From contig JAFTWX010000099.1 of the NCBI GenBank assembly GCA_017465095.1, forward strand, positions 1-64,000: a DNA stretch of 64,000 nucleotides. Reading direction: 5' to 3'. Made by a program: the position numbers and the translations under genes. The notes beneath the pieces are model-generated. The model did no database searches. It was not told the DNA's origin and saw only the letters and a program-made list of their open reading frames with translations. This DNA comes from Lachnospiraceae bacterium. GTDB taxonomy: Bacteria > Bacillota > Clostridia > Lachnospirales > Lachnospiraceae. Positions 15,785 to 23,866 of the stretch are shown in pieces (position 1 is the first letter of the stretch; every line of letters begins with the position of its first letter).

Positions 15785-16183
15785 TTAAATATTTACTTCA
15801 TCTTTAAGCCATGCAAGAGCCTGGTCCAAAGTTTCAAAATGACCTTCCAAGATACCGGTCTGTGAACGCTCGGTATTTTTCTTTGCCTGAATCTTCAACA
15901 TGACAGAGTCGCCTTCCACAAAGGCAAATGCTTTGCATCCGTTTTCTACAAATGCTTTGGTCATGTTTGCAAGCTGCGTGCCCTCGTGCGGTGTTACCGG
16001 ATCCATGCTGGTACAGTCGGCGATATACGCCCATCCGCTGCTTTTCCAGCTTGCCGCTTCTTCAAGAACGGTATCGCAGAGCCATACTAATTCATCAATA
16101 TTGGTTTTTCCGTTTCCTGCGGAGTAAACGATTTGTCTTCCGGTTACCGGATACACTGTTTGTGCGCCGTTTTGTTTTGCCAT
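15785..16183 (-). CDS. SpoIIAA-like/STAS-fold protein
   Basis: A 132-residue soluble protein. The pattern WAYIADCTSMDPVTPHE, then FVENGCKAFAFVEGDSVMLKIQAKKN, then HFETLDQALAWLKDEV resembles SpoIIAA-like/STAS single-domain proteins: alternating strand and helix and a final helix with ALAWL. No partner kinase or sulfate transporter is nearby, so a role in anti-anti-sigma signalling cannot be claimed. It has a very strong RBS (aaaggaggtc), a near-consensus promoter, and heads the three-gene minus-strand unit. Confidence 0.7.
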   Translation of the reverse strand: MAKQNGAQTVYPVTGRQIVYSAGNGKTNIDELVWLCDTVLEEAASWKSSGWAYIADCTSMDPVTPHEGTQLANMTKAFVENGCKAFAFVEGDSVMLKIQAKKNTERSQTGILEGHFETLDQALAWLKDEVNI

Positions 16184-16209
16184 AAAAAAGACCTCCTTTG
16201 AATAAAAAT

Positions 16210-16230
16210 GGCAATTTGTATAAAATTGCC
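16210..16230. repeat. Inverted repeat in the leader of the SpoIIAA-like gene
   Basis: ggcaattt (16210-16217) and aaattgcc (16223-16230) form a perfect 8-bp dyad with 5-bp centre. It lies between the promoter and the RBS of the minus-strand gene, so it could be an operator or an mRNA 5' hairpin. Confidence 0.6.
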
Positions 16231-16256
16231 AAAATGTTTACAAAAATATCATTTTT

Positions 16257-16285
16257 ATTATACATTTTCCATGATATAATGTCAA
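16257..16285 (-). promoter_or_regulatory. Perfect-consensus sigma-A promoter for the SpoIIAA-BIG2-ligase operon
   Basis: On the minus strand, TTGACA (16285-16280) and TATAAT (16262-16257) are spaced by 17 bp. A plus-strand TATAAT (16275-16280) for the divergent CBS gene lies inside the same segment, so the two promoters overlap. Confidence 0.85.
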
Positions 16286-16324
16286 CGTAAGGGGAAATGA
16301 TTTGATAGAAAGAAGGGAATATTT

Positions 16325-16732
16325 ATGAACCGGATTAATATTGCAAAGGTTATGATACCAAAGCCTTTGACGAGGGTATTACATGAGGCGGACACGGTAC
16401 GTCAGGCGCTGGAAACGATGGAGAATCATGGATTTACCGCGATTCCGGTATTGGATGAGGAAGAGAGATACATAGGGTGTGTGACGGAAGGTGATTTCCT
16501 GCGACATATACTTCGCATCGGTGATACCGATAAGAAGGCACATGAGCAGTTTAAGGTGGGTGAGCTGGTGCGAAAAGATTTTTGCGAAGCCATTGATATC
16601 GCTGCTCCGACAGAGGATGTGGTGCGCACGATTTTAAATCAGAACTTCGTTCCTGTGGTGGATGACCGCAATGTACTCTGCGGAATCCTGACACGTAAAG
16701 GTGTGATTCAGGAACTGGCAGATGGTGTATAA
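16325..16732 (+). CDS. CBS domain-pair protein
   Basis: A 135-residue protein made of one CBS pair. CBS1 is about 7-65 (KVMIPKPLTRVLHEADTVRQALETMENHGFTAIPVLDEEERYIG) and CBS2 about 75-130 (ending PVVDDRNVLCGILTRKGVI). CBS pairs bind adenosyl ligands such as AMP, ATP or SAM and regulate partners, or are free-standing sensors. The start has gaaggg 8 bases upstream. It is a single gene, divergent from the SpoIIAA-like operon and ending at a shared terminator. The ligand is unknown. Confidence 0.9.
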   Translation: MNRINIAKVMIPKPLTRVLHEADTVRQALETMENHGFTAIPVLDEEERYIGCVTEGDFLRHILRIGDTDKKAHEQFKVGELVRKDFCEAIDIAAPTEDVVRTILNQNFVPVVDDRNVLCGILTRKGVIQELADGV

Positions 16733-16753
16733 GAAGATAGTCGGTAAAGAATG

Positions 16754-16792
16754 AAAAAGAGCCGGGATTATTCAATCTCAGCTCTTTTTATT
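16754..16792. terminator. Bidirectional terminator between CBS and BspA genes
   Basis: aaaagagc (16755-16762) pairs with gctctttt (16781-16788), with an inner ggatt/aatct pairing and A/T tracts on both sides. Confidence 0.85.
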
Positions 16793-16795
16793 TCG

Positions 16796-18196
16796 TTATT
16801 TACATTTGATTTTCTTTGTTTTGCTCCATTTGGAAAGGAGTTTGTTGTAGGTATATACGCGCACTCTCACATAGTAGGTCTTTCCTTTGGTGAGCCCTTT
16901 AAATGTAGCTTTTGTACCGTTGGTAATGTTGTCCTGTACACAGAACGTTATCCCATCACTGATAGCATTGGTCATGGTACCGACCGCATCGGTAAAGTTT
17001 TTGTTGGTGGAACACTGTACTTCGTACTGTATCGGGCTGTAATCAGAGCTTGCGACCGGTTTCCATGTCACGGTAATCTTCTTTTTGGAAGACTTGACGC
17101 TTGTGATGGAAGTGGAAGCACTTTTTCCTTTGACGCAAACAAGGGTAATACTTTTTTTGCCCTTTGGTATGCAGTCGTATATTTTGGAACTGCCCTTCTT
17201 TTTATAAGTAAGTCCGGAGTTGAATTTCAGTTTCGTTTTTCTGTTTTTCGGAGCCTTTACAGTTTTCAGACTTCCGCAGCGGATGAACATGTCATCGTCG
17301 TGCTTGCGGAATTTTACTTTGGACATATCAAAACTGCTCAAATCCACCGAAACCAGATTGTAATCACAGCAGAACATACCGGCCATAGTGGTTACATTGG
17401 AAGTATCCCAGCCTTTCAAATTGATTTTGCGAAGGCTGTAGCATCTGCCGAACAGTTCATACATGCTGTCCATATTGGAAGTATCCCATTTGTGAAGATC
17501 GAGGGATGCGAGTTTTTCACATTTGTAAAACATGAAATCGACGGTCGTCACATTGGAAACATCCCAGTTTTGCACATCTATTTTGTGAAGGCTTTTGCAG
17601 TGATCGAATACGGAAATCATTATGGTTACATTGGAAGTATTCCATTTGCTTACATCCAGTTTGGCAAGCTTTTCGCAACCGCCGAACATGTTAAACATGT
17701 TGGTTACATTGGAAGTGTCCCAATTAGAAACATTGAGACTTGTCAGACTCGAGCAATCCGCAAACATACTGGCAGTGGATGTGAGACCGGACACGTCAAG
17801 GGCTTCCGTATTGACGGACTTCAGTTTGGAAAGTCCGGAAAACAGGTTGCTTGAGTGAGAACCAACGACGCAACCATTTCCGAATTGGATTTCCGTAAGG
17901 GTAGTTCTCGTATTGTACCAGAGGCTCGGGACTTCGCTTGGGCACAGATATGTCTTGTAGGCAGTACCGTCTATTATCGCCGTAGACGGTACATACAGCC
18001 GGGTAGCCTGTCCGTTGTAGGCGTAGAGATAAATGTAATTTTCCGGATTGCCATTGCTTTTTTTCGCTAAACTGTAGGAGTAATCGTCATACCAGTGATC
18101 GGCAGCGTATGCGTTTTCCGTTTTTACCAATGTAATGACACAAAACACGCATATAAGCAAAATCGTGCGAAACATATACGACCGTTTTTGATTCAT
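16796..18196 (-). CDS. BspA family surface protein (DUF285 repeats, FN3-like C-terminus)
   Basis: A 466-residue secreted protein with signal peptide (about 1-31, ending NAYAA). Residues about 110-300 hold about six repeats of the DUF285/BspA type (F-x-x-C-x-x-L-x-x-L-[DN]-[VL]-s-x-W-[DN]-T-S-N-V-T-x-M). A C-terminal FN3-like segment (about 375-466) follows, with TYYVRVRVYTYNKLLSKWSKTKKIK. BspA-like proteins bind host or bacterial surfaces; the ligand here is unknown. There is no LPXTG anchor. A long plus-strand ORF across this gene is only its antisense shadow. Confidence 0.92.
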   Translation of the reverse strand: MNQKRSYMFRTILLICVFCVITLVKTENAYAADHWYDDYSYSLAKKSNGNPENYIYLYAYNGQATRLYVPSTAIIDGTAYKTYLCPSEVPSLWYNTRTTLTEIQFGNGCVVGSHSSNLFSGLSKLKSVNTEALDVSGLTSTASMFADCSSLTSLNVSNWDTSNVTNMFNMFGGCEKLAKLDVSKWNTSNVTIMISVFDHCKSLHKIDVQNWDVSNVTTVDFMFYKCEKLASLDLHKWDTSNMDSMYELFGRCYSLRKINLKGWDTSNVTTMAGMFCCDYNLVSVDLSSFDMSKVKFRKHDDDMFIRCGSLKTVKAPKNRKTKLKFNSGLTYKKKGSSKIYDCIPKGKKSITLVCVKGKSASTSITSVKSSKKKITVTWKPVASSDYSPIQYEVQCSTNKNFTDAVGTMTNAISDGITFCVQDNITNGTKATFKGLTKGKTYYVRVRVYTYNKLLSKWSKTKKIKCK

Positions 18197-18225
18197 GATA
18201 AGCCCTCCTTCGCCTTTTCAGATAG

Positions 18226-19644
18226 TTATTCTTTTCCGTTCCAGCAGTAGGTGCAAAGTTTGCATGGATCGATTCCTACGGACTCAAGCATATCATCCAG
18301 TCGGCTGAACTGAAGGGAGGTGAAGTTGAGTTCTTTGCGGATTTCCTCCACCATAGCTTCGTATTTCGGACTTTCCGGATCGCAGTACTGACTTAATATT
18401 TCATCGGAAAGACCGCTTGTGTCCTCCACGCCTTCAAGAAGAGCTATCTTTTTGCGTGTAATCAAATCCATCTCTGAATTGGAGCGTGAGAAGTTCAAAT
18501 ATTTACAACCGTATACAAGCGGCGGACAAGCCGGACGGATATGCACTTCTTTGGCGCCGTTTTCATATAAGAAATCAGTCGTTTCGCGAAGCTGTGTTCC
18601 GCGAACGATGGAATCGTCAATTAGCAGAAGACTCTTATCTCTGATCAATTCATTGACAGATAAAAGCTTCATCTTGGCAATGAGATTGCGTTTGCTCTGA
18701 ACCGTAGGCATAAAGGAACGTGCCCAGGTCGGTGTATATTTGATGAACGGTCTGGAATAAGGAATTCCGGATTCGTTGGAATATCCGATGGCGTGGGCGA
18801 GACCGGAATCAGGAACACCTGCAACGGTGTCCGGCTTTACATTGTCACGCTGTGCCAGTTTCCGACCGCAGTTGTAGCGCATCTGCTCTACGCTCACCCC
18901 CTCGTAGGAGGAAGCCGGATAGCCGTAGTAAACCCAGAGGAAGGTACAAATCTTCATGTCTTTGCCGCAGCAGGCAAGTGTCTTGGCGCCATCCGGAGTG
19001 ATAACAACAATTTCTCCCGGTTCCAGTTCTTTGTAATTTTGGTAACCGAGGTTATGGTAAGCAAAATCTTCAAAGGACACACACATGGCGTCGTCTTTTT
19101 TTCCCAAAACAACAGGAGTACGGCCGTGCTTGTCGCGCGCAGCGTAAATTCCTTTCGGAGTTAATATTAAAATAGAAAGAGAACCGTCTACGATAGTAAG
19201 CGCATGTGCAATTCCGTCGATTAAATTTTCTTTTTGGCTGATAACAGCAGCAATGAGTTCTGTCGGATTGACTTCGCCGGTGCTCATTTCCTGAAAATGA
19301 ACAGTGCCTTCTTTAAAAAGATTGTCCACGATTTCTTCTACATTGTTGATGCGTCCGACAGTAGTCAGTGCAAAGGTACCGTGATGAGAACGGACAAGTA
19401 AAGGCTGGGGTTCGTAATCGGAAATGCAACCGATACCAAAGTCGCCTTTCATTGTGCGAAAGTCTTTGTCAAATTTTGTGCGGAACGGGGCATTTTCGAT
19501 ATTGTGAATCGCCCGGTCAAAGCCTTCTTCTCCGTAAACAACCATTCCGGCGCGTCTTGTCCCAAGATGGGAATGATAATCAATTCCAAAAAATAAATCA
19601 AATACGCAGTCTTCTTTTGCTGCGACACCAAAAAAACCACTCAT
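18226..19644 (-). CDS. Amidophosphoribosyltransferase (PurF) homologue lacking the N-terminal Cys
   Basis: A 472-residue protein with the two PurF domains: an N-terminal Ntn glutamine amidotransferase fold (FGVAAKEDC, YHSHLGTRRAGMVVYG, GDFGIGC) and a C-terminal phosphoribosyltransferase domain with the PRPP loop LLLIDDSIVRGTQ. The C-terminus CKLCTYC (C461, C464, C467) could bind an Fe-S cluster. Canonical PurF starts C-G-V/I-F-G after processing; here the sequence is M-S-G-F-F-G, so the catalytic Cys is replaced by Ser. It may be ammonia-dependent, use Ser as nucleophile, or be a diverged paralogue. RBS gaggag precedes the ATG. It is monocistronic, with no other pur genes nearby. Confidence 0.88.
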   Translation of the reverse strand: MSGFFGVAAKEDCVFDLFFGIDYHSHLGTRRAGMVVYGEEGFDRAIHNIENAPFRTKFDKDFRTMKGDFGIGCISDYEPQPLLVRSHHGTFALTTVGRINNVEEIVDNLFKEGTVHFQEMSTGEVNPTELIAAVISQKENLIDGIAHALTIVDGSLSILILTPKGIYAARDKHGRTPVVLGKKDDAMCVSFEDFAYHNLGYQNYKELEPGEIVVITPDGAKTLACCGKDMKICTFLWVYYGYPASSYEGVSVEQMRYNCGRKLAQRDNVKPDTVAGVPDSGLAHAIGYSNESGIPYSRPFIKYTPTWARSFMPTVQSKRNLIAKMKLLSVNELIRDKSLLLIDDSIVRGTQLRETTDFLYENGAKEVHIRPACPPLVYGCKYLNFSRSNSEMDLITRKKIALLEGVEDTSGLSDEILSQYCDPESPKYEAMVEEIRKELNFTSLQFSRLDDMLESVGIDPCKLCTYCWNGKE

Positions 19645-19819
19645 GTATCTGTGCTCCTCTTCTGACTTATAATTTTGTAACCCAGTTTATTGTAACAATT
19701 CAAATATGAGATAGCAAGAAAAAAAGTGTTACTAATTGATAAACATTTTTTTTTATGGTAGTGTAGTAAAGAATCGGTAAAAATTTTTCGTGGAGATGTC
19801 AGCGAAAGGAGAAGGGAAC

Positions 19820-21226
19820 ATGTTGGAATCTATTAATAAAGTACTGGTAGCGATTGATGACATCGTTTGGGGCATTCCGCTTATCGTACTTATTCTTGTA
19901 ACCGGTATCATCTTAACCATCCGATTAAGAGGTATCCAAATCACAAAATTACCACTTGCTATTAAGTATATGTTTGCCAATGACAAAGAGGGTGACAAGG
20001 GTGAAGTATCCAGCTTTGCAGCGCTTTGTACCGCATTGTCTGCAACCATCGGAACCGGTAATATCGTCGGGGTTGCGACAGCGATTGTAGCCGGCGGACC
20101 GGGAGCGCTTTTCTGGATGTGGGTAGCAGCTCTTCTTGGTACAGCGACCAAGTTTGCAGAGTGTATGCTTGCAATCAAGTACCGTGTAGTAGCAGAGGAC
20201 GGACACGTTGTCGGAGGACCTTTCTACAGTATTGAAAATGGTATGGGACCGAAATGGAAGTGGCTTGGAAAGGTATTTGCCTTTTTCGGCGTGGCAGCAG
20301 CTCTTCTCGGTATCGGTACATTCACACAGATTAACGGTATTACCAGTGCAGTGCAGAACTTCTTTGATGCAAATAAACAGTGGACAGTAAGCCTGTTTGG
20401 AATGGATTACTCCTGGACGGTAGTGATTTCCGGTTTGATTTTGACTGTATGTGTGGCGCTTGTTGTTATCGGAGGAATCAAGAGAATTTCTAAAGTGGCG
20501 GAAGTTATAGTTCCGTTTATGGCACTTACATATGTGGTTGTGGCAATGATTATCCTGGTGCTGAATTATAAGGCCATTCCGGGAGCTTTCGTTGAGATTG
20601 TCGAGAGTGCATTCGGACTTCGTGCAGCGGCCGGCGGAGCGCTTGGTGCGGTTATGGTAGCTATGCAGAAAGGTATTGCCCGCGGTATTTTCTCGAACGA
20701 AGCCGGTCTTGGTAGTGCGCCGATTGCAGCAGCAGCAGTTCAGACAGACTCACCGACCAAACAGGGTCTGGTATCCATGCTCGGTACTGTTATCGATACG
20801 CTTATCATCTGCACAATGACAGGTCTTTCCATTGTCATCACAGGTGCGTGGGATATGGGACTGGAAGGTGTTGCTGTTACATCTAAGGCATTTGAACTGG
20901 GACTTCCGTTCCCGGCAAAGGTGTCCGCATTTTTGCTTATGCTTTGTCTTGTATTCTTTGCATTTACAACGATTCTCGGATGGGATTACTATAGTGAGAA
21001 ATGTTTGGAGTACCTGACAGGCGGTAACCAGAAAGCGGTCAAAGGTTATCGTTGGTTATATATCTTAGCAGTATTTATCGGACCGTACATGACAGTAAGT
21101 GCGGTATGGACAATTGCAGATATCTTTAACGGACTCATGGCACTTCCGAACCTTGTTGTGCTCATTGCACTGAGCGGAGTTTGTGCGAAAGAGGCGAAGG
21201 GATTTTTTGATACGCTGAAGAAATAA
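19820..21226 (+). CDS. Sodium:alanine symporter (AGCS family)
   Basis: A 468-residue membrane protein with about 11 hydrophobic segments. The motif CTALSATIGTGNIVGVATAIVAGGPGALFWMW and FSNEAGLGSAPIAAAAVQTD are signatures of the alanine or glycine:cation symporter family (AgcS/AlsT/DagA). It imports alanine or glycine with Na+. The ATG at 19820 is chosen because aaaggagaaggg lies 5-10 bases upstream; an in-frame ATG at 19790 has no RBS. A possible promoter is TTGATA (19736-19741) with a weak -10. It is a single gene ending in a strong palindromic terminator. Confidence 0.94.
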   Translation: MLESINKVLVAIDDIVWGIPLIVLILVTGIILTIRLRGIQITKLPLAIKYMFANDKEGDKGEVSSFAALCTALSATIGTGNIVGVATAIVAGGPGALFWMWVAALLGTATKFAECMLAIKYRVVAEDGHVVGGPFYSIENGMGPKWKWLGKVFAFFGVAAALLGIGTFTQINGITSAVQNFFDANKQWTVSLFGMDYSWTVVISGLILTVCVALVVIGGIKRISKVAEVIVPFMALTYVVVAMIILVLNYKAIPGAFVEIVESAFGLRAAAGGALGAVMVAMQKGIARGIFSNEAGLGSAPIAAAAVQTDSPTKQGLVSMLGTVIDTLIICTMTGLSIVITGAWDMGLEGVAVTSKAFELGLPFPAKVSAFLLMLCLVFFAFTTILGWDYYSEKCLEYLTGGNQKAVKGYRWLYILAVFIGPYMTVSAVWTIADIFNGLMALPNLVVLIALSGVCAKEAKGFFDTLKK

Positions 21227-21231
21227 GGAAT

Positions 21232-21304
21232 ATAGAATTAATTCGAGCCTGAAAGTTTGTGCCAGAAAAAAAGCATAGAACTTTCAGGCTTTTAATAATT
21301 CTAT
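21232..21304 (+). repeat. Palindromic element, short form, acting as terminator
   Basis: Arms 21232-21257 and 21279-21304 pair almost completely. The core agcctgaaagtt/aactttcaggct is a perfect 12-bp stem followed by TTTTAATAATT. The arms resemble the ends of the 190-bp palindrome at 30981-31170 (tagaatta, then agcctgaaa), so this may be a short relative of that repeat. It functions as the terminator of the symporter gene. Confidence 0.7.
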
Positions 21305-21318
21305 GTTTTCTCTTTGTC

Positions 21319-21630
21319 TCAGACTCCACCGGTTATATACACATGAATTATGATATTAAAGAACGTAAAGGCAACGGATACAATCGGCGAAATGAAACAA
21401 AAGATAATTGCCGGTATCTGCTTGTCCTTGATCGAAAAGATGACGGAAACCAGCCAAAGAATCAAATGAACGGGAATCAGAAAGAGATAATATATTAAAG
21501 AAGATCCGGAAACCAAAATCGGACAATCTATCGCTTCAAATCCTTCGTACAGGCAAAAAAGAATTGCCAATAGTCCGAATAAAATCCAGCTTATGATACA
21601 ATCCCATTTATATACTTTAAAAATCTTCAT
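21319..21630 (-). CDS. Small membrane protein, unknown function
   Basis: A 103-residue protein with three strong hydrophobic segments: about 9-28, LIYYLFLIPVHLILWLVSVIF, and a final one from AIIFCFISPIVSV to the end. It is not recognised as a family. RBS gaggtg lies 8 bases before the ATG and is inside the 3' arm of a 14-bp hairpin. The gene has its own promoter inside that hairpin. It lies just downstream of the RsiV-like gene on the same strand, but the hairpin would terminate or silence read-through mRNA. Confidence 0.75.
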   Translation of the reverse strand: MKIFKVYKWDCIISWILFGLLAILFCLYEGFEAIDCPILVSGSSLIYYLFLIPVHLILWLVSVIFSIKDKQIPAIIFCFISPIVSVAFTFFNIIIHVYITGGV

Positions 21631-21635
21631 AATAA

Positions 21636-21680
21636 AACACCTCGCAGTTACATTATAATTTTAAACTGCGAGGTGTTCAA
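21636..21680 (-). promoter_or_regulatory. Hairpin combining terminator, internal promoter and RBS of the small membrane gene
   Basis: On the minus strand, aacacctcgcagtt (21677-21664) pairs perfectly with aactgcgaggtgtt (21649-21636), followed by TTATT. TTGAAC (21680-21675) and TATAAT (21657-21652, in the loop) are spaced by 17 bp. The RBS GAGGTG sits in the 3' arm. mRNA from upstream contains the whole hairpin; mRNA from the internal promoter starts near 21645 and lacks the 5' arm. Confidence 0.8.
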
Positions 21681-21687
21681 GAAATAT

Positions 21688-22587
21688 TTATTTTCGGATA
21701 TCTTTTACGATTTCATCCGGAATTTCAAAAGTACAAACGCCCATGTACATAGGAGCCACATCGCCTTCGTTGAAGCTGATAACAATATTACCGGTGTCAT
21801 TTAAGAAAAATTCTGTATCTTCTGTGATCGTATTAAAATTCCATTCCGGCATTTCCGGATCGTCCAGCCAGTAGATGATGTTCTCGTCTGCTGCCATCTG
21901 TTGTGCCATCTGAGATTTGATATTTTCGCTAATCGGAGTAATGTAGTCAGCGTTGTCAATAAACAATTCTTTCAGGGCCAGGCGTTCTCCGGTCGCAAGA
22001 TCGATGGTGTAGTAATAATTCCATTCCGCGCCGCTTGCTGCAGCCTCATAGCAGGTCAGTTTTAAAGTAAAATAGAGGTCGTTGGACTGGATGGTTTCGT
22101 GGTTAATTACAAGTTCCTGATAACCTTCCCCTGTCATATTTGCTTCAAATTCGTCAATAAATTTTTGTGTAAGAGTTTCGATTTCAGCGTTGATTTCTTC
22201 GGTTGTCTCAGAAAGTGTTGCGTTTGCATCGGCAACTACCTCCGGGACTTCTGCGTCGGTTACAACTACCTCCGGAACCTTCACATCGGCCAGTTTGGTT
22301 TCGGTTTCCACATGATAATCACGGAAAGTTACCGCCTCCACCAATTTGCCGATGACAGGAACGGAACTTAAGGTTTCTGCCGCCTGCATGGAAACATTCG
22401 GAACTGCAATAAAAAGTGCAATTGCTGCGGCGAACGGTACGGCAAATTTAACGACATTGCCTGAAGAAGATTTACGGGTTTCAGTTTTTGCGTTTTCAAT
22501 TGCTTTTTTCATTTGCATCACCTGTTCCTTTGTCATTTTTTGATTTTTATAGTTTTGTTTCAATTGATTGATATCATTTATATTCAT
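21688..22587 (-). CDS. RsiV-like anti-sigma factor (DUF3298 domain)
   Basis: A 299-residue membrane-anchored protein. The N-terminal cytoplasmic part (about 1-45) is basic. One transmembrane segment follows (about 46-66, FAVPFAAAIALFIAVPNV), then ETLSSVPVIGKLVEAVTFRDY, a stretch typical of RsiV-type proteins. The extracytoplasmic DUF3298-like domain is at the C-terminus (about 145-299). In RsiV the outer domain senses lysozyme and the inner part holds SigV; sensing here is unknown. The ATG at 22587, with aaagggtg upstream, is preferred over the GTG at 22596. It starts 14 bp after the sigma gene stop. Confidence 0.85.
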   Translation of the reverse strand: MNINDINQLKQNYKNQKMTKEQVMQMKKAIENAKTETRKSSSGNVVKFAVPFAAAIALFIAVPNVSMQAAETLSSVPVIGKLVEAVTFRDYHVETETKLADVKVPEVVVTDAEVPEVVADANATLSETTEEINAEIETLTQKFIDEFEANMTGEGYQELVINHETIQSNDLYFTLKLTCYEAAASGAEWNYYYTIDLATGERLALKELFIDNADYITPISENIKSQMAQQMAADENIIYWLDDPEMPEWNFNTITEDTEFFLNDTGNIVISFNEGDVAPMYMGVCTFEIPDEIVKDIRK

Positions 22588-22601
22588 AAAATTCACCCTT
22601 T

Positions 22602-23090
22602 CTATGGTTCAAGCTGAAGTTTCAGTTTTTCCAGACTCCGGTAGAGTCTGCTTTTTACAGTGCTTTCTTTTTCGTTTAACACCTGTGCAATTTCGCTAAG
22701 TTTCATGTCTTCGAAATACTTTAGTATGACTACCGATTTGTCTTTCGTATCCAGTCGGTTGAGAGCGACTTGAAGATCGAAATTTTCATATGTATCTTCG
22801 CATCCGGTTTCCGGTGCCATATCCTGCGGAAGAATTAGTATTTTTCTATTTGATTTGCAAAATCGGAAGATCTCGTTCAACATAATACGGTAAATCCAGG
22901 TTTCGACAAATTCTTCATTTTTTAATTTTTTTCCGGACATGATGGCTCTGCAAGCTCCGTTTTGCACAATATCAAAAGCATCATCATTGTTGTGTGTGTA
23001 ACTTTTGGCTAACCGATAGTATTTGTCATAATTGGTTAAAAGTGTCCGTTCAATCCGTTCTTCTTTTTGCTGTTTTTTTATCGATGACAT
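22602..23090 (-). CDS. ECF (SigV-like) RNA polymerase sigma factor
   Basis: About 162 residues. Sigma region 2 (about 15-80) contains YRLAKSYTHNNDDAFDIVQNGACRAI and region 4 (about 105-160) contains LNRLDTKDKSVVILKYFEDMKLSEIAQVLNEKESTVKSRLYRSLEKLK, with the helix-turn-helix near the end. It pairs with the RsiV-like gene downstream. The start is uncertain: gggaggtga is 5 nt before a TTG at 23099 and about 14 before the ATG at 23090; a longer ORF extends to 23150. A promoter resembling SigV targets lies upstream, suggesting autoregulation. Confidence 0.9.
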   Translation of the reverse strand: MSSIKKQQKEERIERTLLTNYDKYYRLAKSYTHNNDDAFDIVQNGACRAIMSGKKLKNEEFVETWIYRIMLNEIFRFCKSNRKILILPQDMAPETGCEDTYENFDLQVALNRLDTKDKSVVILKYFEDMKLSEIAQVLNEKESTVKSRLYRSLEKLKLQLEP

Positions 23091-23130
23091 AAGCAGCAAG
23101 TTCACCTCCCTCGTCTGTGGCTTTTGTATA

Positions 23131-23160
23131 TTAGACCCATCATAGCGCAAAAAAGTTTCA
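23131..23160 (-). promoter_or_regulatory. Candidate autoregulated ECF promoter of the sigma/anti-sigma operon
   Basis: On the minus strand, TGAAACTTT (23160-23152) and GTCTAA (23136-23131) are separated by 18 bp measured from TGAAAC. These resemble ECF/SigV-type -35 (TGAAAC) and -10 (CGTC) elements. Confidence 0.5.
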
Positions 23161-23294
23161 CGAAAAATATATTTTTTTATCTCGCAACCTGCGGTTGCAA
23201 AAATGCGCGGCGGAAATGGTTGCTTTTGGCCGATGTCTTATCTATAATCGAGATTATGAGGGAAGTTTGTGAAGGATTTTAGGGAGGTAGAAAC

Positions 23295-23708
23295 ATGAGA
23301 AATTTTGCAGATAAATTATACAGTCTCCGCACACAGGGCGGTTATTCCCAGGAGGCTTTGGCGGAGAAAGTCAATGTGAGCAGACAGGCTATTTCCAAAT
23401 GGGAGCTTGGACTGACACTCCCGGACACAGACAAGATTGTGGCACTTTCCAAAGTGTTTGATGTGACAATTGATTATTTGCTGAAGGATGAAATTAAAGT
23501 CAACAAAGATGAAAGCCTGGACCGCCTGGTTCTGAAATTTCTCGGCTCGGCGCAGGATATGGAAGAAATTTCCAAAGAGCTGGTTGATATCATGCAGGAT
23601 GGTGTAGTGGATGATTTTGAACGCAGGCGTGTGAATGAGATTGTGAAAATGCTTGATGACATCAGTGCGATTATTGATGAAATTAAAACGAAGATGAGCA
23701 TGCAGTAA
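23295..23708 (+). CDS. XRE family transcriptional regulator
   Basis: A 137-residue protein with an N-terminal HTH_3 domain (about 5-60: LYSLRTQGGYSQEALAEKVNVSRQAISKWELG) followed by a helical C-terminal part (about 65-137) without a known ligand domain. It probably dimerises and represses unknown genes. RBS agggaggt is 6 bases from the ATG. It is divergent from the ECF sigma operon and ends at its own terminator, so it could act on that operon, but no operator was recognised. Confidence 0.9.
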   Translation: MRNFADKLYSLRTQGGYSQEALAEKVNVSRQAISKWELGLTLPDTDKIVALSKVFDVTIDYLLKDEIKVNKDESLDRLVLKFLGSAQDMEEISKELVDIMQDGVVDDFERRRVNEIVKMLDDISAIIDEIKTKMSMQ

Positions 23709-23734
23709 TACATAATGTGCAGAAAGAGGTAAGA

Positions 23735-23782
23735 AAATTCCCGTTGATATGGCATTTTTACCATAACAGCGGGATTTTTTTA
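23735..23782 (+). terminator. Terminator of the XRE gene
   Basis: An imperfect long stem, aaattcccgttgatatgg against ccataacagcgggattt, is followed by a T tract. Confidence 0.85.
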
Positions 23783-23866
23783 TTGTTTCTGTGCATGGAC
23801 AAAAAATGTGCATTGTAGTAAATTAAAAGATGATGTTAATGTGCATGGAAAGTGTAGGAGGAGACA

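Noticed and set aside
16751..17854. 367-aa plus-strand ORF
   Set aside because: Antisense of the BspA repeats; its apparent repeats (GYIGSIP) only mirror the WDTSNVT repeats of the real gene.
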